A DNA stretch of 14,214 nt from Bacteroidales bacterium (GTDB taxonomy: Bacteria; Bacteroidota; Bacteroidia; Bacteroidales; Dysgonomonadaceae): contig JAAYTC010000193.1 of the NCBI GenBank assembly GCA_012518155.1, positions 1-14,214 on the forward strand, in the 5' to 3' direction. Positions 6,232-12,538 of the stretch are shown here, in pieces. Within the stretch, counting starts at the first letter, position 1, and every line of letters begins with the position of its first letter. Made by a program: the position numbers and the translations under genes. Below the pieces are notes generated by a model. The model did not search any database. It had not been told where the DNA came from and saw only the letters and a program-made list of their open reading frames with translations.

Positions 6232-8187
6232 TTAAAAAGCTACAATGTATGCACCGTGCAGCGAAACATCGTGCAGCTTCACTCCCCTCTTATCGCACTC
6301 GTGTTGAAGCCTGTTCGCGGTAAAACGGGGAAATGAGCTATCCAGGACAATCATTTCCGGAACGAACAGGTGTAGCAGCTGTTCGATGTCGAAATTCCCG
6401 TTCCGGGAGAGAATCAGCACGTCCAATGGGAAAGGTTCCTCGGTGTGGAAGCGTTCTAACATGCCGTCCGATAGCAATAGAATGCTTTTCCCTGGATGTG
6501 GCAACAGCCCGTTCGCGGGGAGGTCAACATAATGGCGCCGATTGTTCGCGTAAAAACCAAACTCGCTTTCCGAGGGGTGATTAAAAATTACCAGGCTTGG
6601 AAGAGGACGGGTCAATTGCCCGTGAATGGAGGTGATTAGGAACAGCAGGGTGGCAGAGAGTGCAACCAACAAGGGGCGCGAAAAACGGGAGACAAGGAAC
6701 CGCGCGATAGAGTATACAAACAACAGGAGAAGAAGGAGCTGTGGAAACGACAAGTATTTGTTCGTGAGTTGCGCGTAGGGGAGCATCTCGGTAATGTATA
6801 CTACTTGTAGCAGCAGTTCAATCAACCGTCCCAATAGCTGTTGAAAAAAAACTTCCAACCCGGTGAACAGTGGAAGATGAAGCACCGGGAGAAGAGAGAT
6901 GGCAATTAGCGGTATGGCGGCGTAAATCGCGAGCGAAAGGAGTGGAACCACGCACAGGTTCGCGATAAAAAAGTAGGTAGGGAAACTGCCGAAATGGTAT
7001 AATACGAGCGGGAACACGCCTAACTGGGCCGAGAGCGATACGGTAGAGAGATCCCAGAGGTAACGCGATACGCGCCCTTTGGGCAGGTAGAGCCGACCTA
7101 TTTTCGGCTGAAAAAAAAGAATCGCGAATACCGCCATAAAGCTCATCTGAAAGCTTAAATCGATGAGGCTGAAAGGGCGTAAGAGAAGCAGGAAAAAAGC
7201 AGCACCGGCCAGCGTGTTATACGTGAACCCTGCCCGGTTCCATGCCTGCCCGAGGCAGTAAATGGTGAGCATGAAGGCTGCTCTTATCACCGGCGCTGAC
7301 ATTCCCGCTATCATGGCGTAACACCATAGAGCGATAATAACTAAAAATTGGCGGATCGCGTATCGTCGCCCTCTCCGGCCCAGGAATGAAAACAGGAAGT
7401 TGATGATCATGTAAATTATTCCCACGTGAAGGCCACTGACTGCCAATACATGGGCGGTACCGGAGGCCCGAAAAGCTTCCTGTAGATCGTCCGAGAGGTA
7501 AGCTTTATAACCTAACGTGACGGCAGTAATGAAAGCATGCGCGTCCGGATCCAGCTGAAACGATCGATAGAAATCCAGCATCACGGCCCGGCAACGTTGC
7601 GACAAGATGGATAGGCTCAAATGCTGCCTGCCTGTTTTGTGCCACGCCGTCCCCGGCACGTAGGCGGAGCCGGAGAACCCTTTTATTCTCATGAATCGGA
7701 CGTAGTCGAAATCATCCGGGTTCCCGAAGTTTTGAAACGGTTGCATTGTAGCCCGAAAAAGCAACTCATCGCCGGGTACCAAGGAGCGTGCCTCATCGGT
7801 TTGTTGAAGGTAAAGGATGACCCGTTTTTTCACGGGAAAGCGGGTTTTAACGTGGCAGGCTATCGAACGAGGCTTTGTCTCCGGGATATCCAAGAGGGTG
7901 CCCACGAAATAGTGTTCCTCCCTTGGGAAATCCGGGTACACCTTCTGCTCCTCCAACCGGTATTGTAGGGCGGCCAATGAAAAGAGAAAGAGAAAAAGAC
8001 CACCCCCGAAAAGCCATCGCGAATTATAGCGTTGCTCTTCTTTCACGAAAAAGGAAAAGAGCATCAGTAACGCGCCAACGAAGCCAAAAGGGATCGAGTG
8101 GATGGCTTGCCATGGCAAGATCATAGCCGTCGCTATTCCGGCAACGACTGGCAATAAAAGGCGTGAAAAAGGTGTTTTCCCGATCAA
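6232..8187 (-). CDS. comEC: ComEC/Rec2 family competence membrane protein with degenerate C-terminal domain
   Basis: This 651-residue polytopic inner-membrane protein is the presumed DNA-uptake channel. In order: two or three N-terminal hydrophobic segments (about 10-75), a DUF4131/OB-like region (about 90-180), and the Competence domain (about 215-500) with the hallmark SGTAHVLAVSGLHVG (242-256) and many membrane helices. The C-terminal part (about 530-651) lines up with the metallo-beta-lactamase domain of classical ComEC, but the metal-binding 'SHHGS' is replaced by SRNGN (594-598) and no HxHxDH motif is present, so it is unlikely to be a nuclease. This reduced form is, as far as I recall, common in Bacteroidetes. 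The start is a TTG at 8187 supported by GGAGAG 5 bases upstream; the encoded KTPFSRLLLPVVAGI fits the family N-terminus, and the next ATG would remove part of the first helix. It follows rpe by 30 bases, probably as one operon. Confidence 0.92.
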   Translation of the reverse strand: MIGKTPFSRLLLPVVAGIATAMILPWQAIHSIPFGFVGALLMLFSFFVKEEQRYNSRWLFGGGLFLFLFSLAALQYRLEEQKVYPDFPREEHYFVGTLLDIPETKPRSIACHVKTRFPVKKRVILYLQQTDEARSLVPGDELLFRATMQPFQNFGNPDDFDYVRFMRIKGFSGSAYVPGTAWHKTGRQHLSLSILSQRCRAVMLDFYRSFQLDPDAHAFITAVTLGYKAYLSDDLQEAFRASGTAHVLAVSGLHVGIIYMIINFLFSFLGRRGRRYAIRQFLVIIALWCYAMIAGMSAPVIRAAFMLTIYCLGQAWNRAGFTYNTLAGAAFFLLLLRPFSLIDLSFQMSFMAVFAILFFQPKIGRLYLPKGRVSRYLWDLSTVSLSAQLGVFPLVLYHFGSFPTYFFIANLCVVPLLSLAIYAAIPLIAISLLPVLHLPLFTGLEVFFQQLLGRLIELLLQVVYITEMLPYAQLTNKYLSFPQLLLLLLFVYSIARFLVSRFSRPLLVALSATLLFLITSIHGQLTRPLPSLVIFNHPSESEFGFYANNRRHYVDLPANGLLPHPGKSILLLSDGMLERFHTEEPFPLDVLILSRNGNFDIEQLLHLFVPEMIVLDSSFPRFTANRLQHECDKRGVKLHDVSLHGAYIVAF

Positions 8188-8192
8188 AATAT

Positions 8193-8198
8193 CTCTCC
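8193..8198 (-). promoter_or_regulatory. Ribosome binding site fixing the TTG start of comEC
   Basis: The minus strand reads GGAGAG, 5 bases before the TTG at 8187-8185. No ATG occurs in this frame between the rpe stop (8218-8220) and the TTG, so this site supports a non-AUG start. Confidence 0.55.
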
Positions 8199-8217
8199 GG
8201 CTTGTACCGGTATAAAA

Positions 8218-8868
8218 TTACAATGCTTTAAGGCCCCGAATTGCTTCCTCGGGATCATCGGACGAGAAGATGTAACTTCCGGCCACCAGCACGTCGGCAC
8301 CGGCATCCACGAGCTTCCTCCCCGTTTGGAGATTGACCCCGCCATCTACTTGTATCAGCGTTTTTAGGCCTCGCTCCTCGATCATTTTCTTCAAGCGGGC
8401 TACTTTTCCCAACGTCTGTTCGATAAACTGCTGCCCGCCAAACCCAGGATTGACCGACATAAGGAGCACCATATCGAGTTCCGATAGTATATCTTCCAAT
8501 ACTGAAACGGGTGTATGAGGATTGAGTGTTACCGCCGGTTTCATTCCCTTCCCGCGAATTTGTTGAACTACCCGGTGAAGGTGCGGGCATACTTCGTAGT
8601 GCACGTTCATGAAGGTAGAGCCTGTAGCAGCTACTTCTTCGGTGAACTTCTCGGGTTGTACGATCATCAGATGGGTATCCAGCGGTTTCTGGGTTACCCC
8701 TTTTAAAAGGTTGGTTACCGCGAAGCCAAAAGAGAGGTTGGGCACAAAAATACCATCCATGATATCCAAATGAATCCAATCCGCCTCGCTGCGGTTTAGC
8801 ATATAGATATCTCTCTCCAGGTTCAAAAAATCTGCCGCCAACAACGACGGTGCCACGATAGTGCTCAT
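8218..8868 (-). CDS. rpe: Ribulose-phosphate 3-epimerase
   Basis: This 216-residue TIM-barrel enzyme interconverts D-ribulose-5-phosphate and D-xylulose-5-phosphate in the pentose phosphate pathway. It opens with the family signature IVAPSLLAADF. Metal ligands and catalytic acids are present: His33 and Asp35 in IHLDIMDG, His66 in DTHLMI, and Asp175 in QVDGGV; Asp35 and Asp175 act as the acid/base pair. The SVNPGFGGQ loop (138-146) and the phosphate-binding DGGV and VAGSYIF segments are also intact. Length is normal for the family. The gene is first in the leftward run, with an exact -7 element upstream (8906-8913) and no Shine-Dalgarno sequence. It is followed after 30 bases by comEC; the pairing probably reflects shared transcription rather than shared function. 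Confidence 0.97.
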   Translation of the reverse strand: MSTIVAPSLLAADFLNLERDIYMLNRSEADWIHLDIMDGIFVPNLSFGFAVTNLLKGVTQKPLDTHLMIVQPEKFTEEVAATGSTFMNVHYEVCPHLHRVVQQIRGKGMKPAVTLNPHTPVSVLEDILSELDMVLLMSVNPGFGGQQFIEQTLGKVARLKKMIEERGLKTLIQVDGGVNLQTGRKLVDAGADVLVAGSYIFSSDDPEEAIRGLKAL

Positions 8869-8905
8869 ATTTTCAGTGTTTCTAGGGTGATTTTACTTCT
8901 GATCT

Positions 8906-8913
8906 CAAAGGTA
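8906..8913 (-). promoter_or_regulatory. Candidate Bacteroidetes -7 element for rpe-comEC
   Basis: The minus strand reads TACCTTTG, an exact TAnnTTTG, predicting a leader of about 30 bases to the rpe ATG. The nearest upstream TTG is about 32 bases away, too far for a standard -33 element. Confidence 0.5.
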
Positions 8914-9026
8914 GAAAAAATCTTCCTGCCTTGGAAATCGAAAGCCAATTTTCTCCCTTCTCGCCTGCAGATGTATCCTCGCGTCAAAAAAAACAATAAA
9001 AACGGAGGTTGTAAGCGCAATTTACA

Positions 9027-9034
9027 TATCTTTG
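9027..9034 (+). promoter_or_regulatory. Candidate Bacteroidetes -7 element for the thioredoxin-amidase-mlaD operon
   Basis: The bases read TATCTTTG, an exact TAnnTTTG, 29 bases before the ATG at 9064. A TTG at 9009-9011 lies 15 bases upstream, slightly close for a -33 element. With the rpe element it makes 8869-9063 a divergent promoter region. Confidence 0.5.
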
Positions 9035-9063
9035 TCTCAGTTTAATGTTAAAAAAGAATCCAA

Positions 9064-10176
9064 ATGAGAAAAGTAACCTGTCTTTTTATACTGAGCGTGT
9101 TGCTGCTCTCCTGCCAGACCAATTCCCGTTACACGATACAGGGTGTAGTGGAAAATAAATCGTTCGAGGGTAGCCCTGTTTACATGCAACAAATGACCGA
9201 CGACGCGATGGTTACTACCGATACGACGGTAGTGCTCAATGGCACGTTCTCTTTTTCGGGAGTCGCGGATACAGCCGTATTGCGCTTTATCGCGCTGGAT
9301 GAGTCAATTCAGCCGCAACAGGCGAACAGGGTGCCGGTACTTATTGAACCCGGAACGATCACCATCGCCTTTGATTCTCTCGTGACTGTAAGGGGAACAG
9401 CATCGAACAACGCCTATAGCGACCTGAGGGAACGGCAGCGGGAACTTAATATCTCCTTGCGCCAAATAGCGGAGCAGTACAATAGTGCACGGCAAGCAGG
9501 AACGATGAGCGAGACGACGGAGGCGGAGATGCGCGGTGAATATGAGCGTATTCACGGAGAGTTGACGGAACTAAACCTCGACTATGCACGAAAAAACATG
9601 AACAACGAACTGGGGAGGCATCACTTTATGACTTCCTATTCGATGTTCGAGCCCGAACAACAACGCGAGCTCCTGGAGATGACCGACGATAATTTCAGGG
9701 CGAGAGATAATGTAAACCGGATTGTACGTCGACTCGATAACCTGGAAAACGTGGCCGTGGGTAAACCGTTTGTCGATCTCACGTTGAACGACACGGAGGG
9801 GAATAGCGTGTCGCTTTCTGATTACGCCGGGAAAGGAAAATACGTGCTAATCGATTTCTGGGCATCGTGGTGTGGACCTTGTCGCCGGGAGATGCCAAAC
9901 GTGGTAGCAGCGTACGATAAATATAAATCAAAAGGGCTGGAGATCGTGGGCGTATCACTTGATCACACGCGGGAAGATTGGATCGCGGGAATAGGTGACT
10001 TGAACATGACGTGGCCACAAATGTCGGACCTGAAATATTGGGAAAGCCCGGTGGTTGAAACGTATGCCATCCGCGGGATTCCTCATACCGTTTTGCTGGA
10101 TAAGGAGGGAGTTATTATCGAGAAAAATTTGACAGGTAACCGCCTGGATGAGAAGCTGGGCGAACTCATGCCTTAA
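9064..10176 (+). CDS. DUF4369-thioredoxin (TlpA/ResA-like) lipoprotein
   Basis: This 370-residue protein begins with a lipoprotein signal (LLSC, lipidated Cys17). The N-terminal domain (about 22-115) is the beta-rich DUF4369 type found in many Bacteroidetes thioredoxin proteins ('YTIQGVVENKSFEGSPVYM'). A helical linker (about 120-225) rich in Glu and Arg leads to an AhpC/TSA-thioredoxin domain (about 230-370) with the redox motif WCGPC (Cys270, Cys273) and the cis-proline loop GIPHT (Pro340). It should act as a membrane-anchored thiol-disulfide reductase in the periplasm, with an unknown client. It is the first gene after the divergent promoter region and is followed 25 bases later by the amidase gene. 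The start is A-rich with no Shine-Dalgarno sequence, typical of the phylum. Confidence 0.93.
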   Translation: MRKVTCLFILSVLLLSCQTNSRYTIQGVVENKSFEGSPVYMQQMTDDAMVTTDTTVVLNGTFSFSGVADTAVLRFIALDESIQPQQANRVPVLIEPGTITIAFDSLVTVRGTASNNAYSDLRERQRELNISLRQIAEQYNSARQAGTMSETTEAEMRGEYERIHGELTELNLDYARKNMNNELGRHHFMTSYSMFEPEQQRELLEMTDDNFRARDNVNRIVRRLDNLENVAVGKPFVDLTLNDTEGNSVSLSDYAGKGKYVLIDFWASWCGPCRREMPNVVAAYDKYKSKGLEIVGVSLDHTREDWIAGIGDLNMTWPQMSDLKYWESPVVETYAIRGIPHTVLLDKEGVIIEKNLTGNRLDEKLGELMP

Positions 10177-10201
10177 AGTGCTTTTCAGAAAGGATAGTTA
10201 C

Positions 10202-11275
10202 ATGAAATTAACGAGCAGAGTCCCGATTTTTACATGGGGTATATTTCTTTTGTTCTCTTTCACGGGGTCAATTATCGCGCAAAATCGACCATTTACGGTT
10301 GTGATTGATCCCGGTCACGGGGGGCGTGATCCCGGTGCAGTAGGGGCTACGTCGAAGGAAAAAGACATTGTATTATCGGTAGGGCTTAAACTCGGTAAAC
10401 TAATCAAGAACGAGCACCCGGATGTCAAGGTTTTGTTTACTCGTGAAAATGATCGATTCGTGGCGCTTAACCAGCGAGCTGAAATAGCCAACAGGGCGAG
10501 GGCCGATCTCTTTATATCGATTCATTGTAACGCGTTGGATCGACGCAGGGCATCGCCCCAAGGAGTGGAGACATTCGTTTTGGGGCTTCACCGGAGCAAG
10601 GACAACTTGGATGTCGCGAAAGCGGAAAACTCGGTGATCATGTACGAGGAAGATTACTCGCTAAAATACGAGGGCTTCAATCCCAACGAACCGGAGTCGT
10701 ACATTATCTTTGAATTCATGGCCAACGAATTTCTCGACCAAAGCGTGAATTTTGCCACGATGGTGCAAAACCAACTGGTATCAAACTCAAAACGAGTCAA
10801 CCGGAATGTACGTCAAGCCGGTTTCTTGGTGTTACGTGAAGTGGCCATGCCAAGTGTACTTATCGAGCTAGGATACATAAGTAATCGGCAGGAAGAGAAT
10901 TACCTGAAGAGTGAAAGTGGCCAAGCTTCTCTTGCTGCCTCCATCTATAATGGGTTCAGGGAATACAAAAGAGAACAGGACAAGAAGAGCCACGTGTTCG
11001 ATAGCAGTGGAACCGCCGTTTATTCGACAGATCGCTCACAAGGAAAAAGAGAGTATCGGATACAGTTTCTTACCTCTTCCCGAGAATACAGTAGCGGGGC
11101 AGCCGTATTCAAGGGTTTGCAGCCGGTGGATAACTACTACGAAGGATCGACCTATAAGTACACCTATGGTAGTACGGCGAGCCGAGAGGAGATCAATCGA
11201 TCACTTCGAGAAGTTAAAAAAAAATTTAAAGACGCGTTTATCGTCGAGTTTGTCGATGGGCAGCGCGTGAAGTAA
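10202..11275 (+). CDS. N-acetylmuramoyl-L-alanine amidase (Amidase_3) with C-terminal SPOR-like region
   Basis: This 357-residue secreted enzyme cleaves the bond between N-acetylmuramic acid and L-alanine of the peptide stem in peptidoglycan. A signal peptide (1-26, ending SIIAQ) is followed by the Amidase_3 domain with zinc ligands His39 (DPGHGG), Glu53 (KEKD) and His108 (SIHCNA) and the catalytic Glu222 (LIELGYISN). An insert at about 130-175, including a YEEDYSLKYEGF segment, is characteristic of Bacteroidetes homologues. The last 76 residues (282-357, starting KREYRIQF) have the two-part YRIQ...VEFVDG pattern of a SPOR domain, which binds denuded glycan at division sites; this is inferred from pattern. 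The frame opens earlier at an ATG at 10148 inside the previous gene, but AAAGGA (10189-10194) and the signal peptide favour 10202. mlaD follows after 5 bases. Confidence 0.93.
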   Translation: MKLTSRVPIFTWGIFLLFSFTGSIIAQNRPFTVVIDPGHGGRDPGAVGATSKEKDIVLSVGLKLGKLIKNEHPDVKVLFTRENDRFVALNQRAEIANRARADLFISIHCNALDRRRASPQGVETFVLGLHRSKDNLDVAKAENSVIMYEEDYSLKYEGFNPNEPESYIIFEFMANEFLDQSVNFATMVQNQLVSNSKRVNRNVRQAGFLVLREVAMPSVLIELGYISNRQEENYLKSESGQASLAASIYNGFREYKREQDKKSHVFDSSGTAVYSTDRSQGKREYRIQFLTSSREYSSGAAVFKGLQPVDNYYEGSTYKYTYGSTASREEINRSLREVKKKFKDAFIVEFVDGQRVK

Positions 11276-11280
11276 TTCGT

Positions 11281-12174
11281 ATGAAGAGTAATTTAAGCAG
11301 GAACGCGCTTATTGGATTGGCATTTATCGCCAGCCTGGTAATGATCTATTTCGGAATAAATTTCCTGAAAGGGATTAATATATTTAAAAAACAGAACCAG
11401 TACTACGCGGTGTTCGACGATGTGTCGAAACTACTTATCTCATCTCCTATATACGTGAAGGGATACCAGATCGGGTTGATCAATGAGATAAAGATGATCG
11501 ATGCCGAACCGATGCGTTTCCTGGTGGGAATGAATCTCACGGAAGATTTACCAATTACCGAAGGAAGTTACTTGGAATACGGCATCGATATGTTCGGTGC
11601 TTCTACCGCGAACCTCGTTATCTCGCCCACGGGAAGTTATATGCAGTCGGGTGACACGCTCACGGGGACCCGCGAAACCGGTTTAATGCACGACGTTGCA
11701 GCAGTAATGCCCATGGCTGGTTCCCTTCTTACGCGGATCGACTCGGTGCTTTATTCTATAAACAGGCTGATGCAGAACCCGGCTTGGGAACAATCTATCG
11801 AGGGGATAGAAGGTACAATCAGCCGGTTGAATCGCTCCAGTGAAAGTTTGAACCGAATGATGACAGTGCTCGAAAGCGACCTCCCGGAAATTAGCAGGAA
11901 TTTAAATACGGTAGCCGGAAATTTGAGTGAAATAAGCAGCGATTTGAACCAGTTGGATATGAAGAGCACATTTGCTTCGATCGACGAGACGGTGGACAAT
12001 CTGCGATTGTTGACCCGAAAAATAAACAGCAACGATAACTCGTTAGGGCTACTTCTGAACGACTCCAAATTACACGATAGTTTAAACGTGACCATCGACG
12101 AAGCGGCCCGCCTCTTGGAGGATATTCGGTTGAACCCGGATCGGTATCTAACTATCCGAGTTAAGCTTTTCTGA
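11281..12174 (+). CDS. mlaD: MlaD/MCE family protein
   Basis: This 297-residue protein is anchored in the inner membrane by one N-terminal helix (about 8-27) and carries an MCE domain (about 38-117), recognisable by YYAVFDDVSKLLISSPIYVKG and the DMFGAST-ANLVIS segment. Downstream (about 140-245) is a long amphipathic helical region that probably forms a coiled coil or tunnel segment, then a conserved tail, SLGLLLNDSKLHDSLN followed by NPDRYLTIRV. MCE proteins form hexameric rings or tubes that pass phospholipids between membranes; in the Mla pathway MlaD works with MlaE, MlaF and MlaB, none of which is encoded here. The gene begins 5 bases after the amidase stop with no separate binding site, so translational coupling is likely. 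The amidase-MCE pairing recurs in Bacteroidetes as far as I recall. Confidence 0.9.
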   Translation: MKSNLSRNALIGLAFIASLVMIYFGINFLKGINIFKKQNQYYAVFDDVSKLLISSPIYVKGYQIGLINEIKMIDAEPMRFLVGMNLTEDLPITEGSYLEYGIDMFGASTANLVISPTGSYMQSGDTLTGTRETGLMHDVAAVMPMAGSLLTRIDSVLYSINRLMQNPAWEQSIEGIEGTISRLNRSSESLNRMMTVLESDLPEISRNLNTVAGNLSEISSDLNQLDMKSTFASIDETVDNLRLLTRKINSNDNSLGLLLNDSKLHDSLNVTIDEAARLLEDIRLNPDRYLTIRVKLF

Positions 12175-12430
12175 TTTCGTGTACAGATCCTGGCGGCAGG
12201 ATGAAAAACCGCCAAATTAGATTCATTCTAAATAGGGAGCTCCTTGGAAATATCCGTGAAATCCTTTGTTTGAATGACTTTAAGGATAAAAAACGAAGAG
12301 GTGCGCAAATTTCGAGCCGAGCAAATCATTTTGCATATCCCATTGCTAATCAACCTTGTCAGGCTGTATGGTGATTGTTAATTGGCTTAACTTTAATTTG
12401 TTATGTCTATCCGATTGATAAATAGCATGG

Positions 12431-12487
12431 TTTTTGATCGAGAAACTGCTCGAAAAAAAGTTCATTTTTTTTTCTCGTTTTTTTTTT
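12431..12487 (+). terminator. Possible intrinsic terminator of the thioredoxin-amidase-mlaD operon
   Basis: An inverted repeat TCGAG-AAACTG-CTCGA (12438-12453) can be extended by T5/A5 pairing past a two-base GA bulge. It is followed by T9 (12465-12473) and T10 (12478-12487). The stem is AT-rich and the first T-tract starts about 7 bases after the A run, so this is a weak call; the T-tracts could instead be part of the dnaA control region. Confidence 0.3.
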
Positions 12488-12524
12488 GAAAATTTGTATC
12501 CCATTTATCGTAGAGAAATAAGAA

Positions 12525-12538
12525 GAATTAAGAATTAA
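12525..12538 (+). repeat. Tandem 7-base repeat abutting the dnaA start codon
   Basis: GAATTAA occurs twice head to tail and ends exactly one base before the ATG at 12539. There is no Shine-Dalgarno sequence; this A-rich leader presumably serves ribosome entry, as in many Bacteroidetes genes. Confidence 0.55.

Larger units (their letters stand above)
12175..12538 (+). other. AT-rich intergenic region between mlaD and dnaA
   Basis: These 364 bases contain no convincing gene. From left to right they hold a pair of overlapping hairpins just after mlaD (12187-12214), a palindrome GGAGCTCC (12236-12243), a 6-base stem ATCCTT/AAGGAT with a 15-base loop (12261-12287), a small hairpin GCAAA-TCAT-TTTGC (12321-12334), a hairpin with two T-tracts (12431-12487), and a purine-rich leader before dnaA. 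I found no exact TAnnTTTG; TAACTTTA (12388-12395) misses by one base. No exact DnaA box TTWTNCACA was seen on either strand, so an origin here is not supported. Confidence 0.6.

Noticed and set aside
8255..8779. 174-codon minus-strand frame inside rpe
   Set aside because: It is another frame of the intact rpe gene with a low-complexity Arg/Gly/Ser-rich translation and no motif.
10148..10201. Upstream extension of the amidase to the ATG at 10148
   Set aside because: It overlaps the end of the thioredoxin gene and would bury the signal peptide behind 18 residues; the ATG at 10202 has AAAGGA 7 bases upstream.
12185..12206. Similarity to the 5' end of 16S rRNA (GATCCTGGC...CAGGATGAA)
   Set aside because: Only about 20 bases resemble the 16S start and there is an extra base in the middle; the sequence after it does not continue as rRNA. 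It is better read as a chance palindrome or hairpin.
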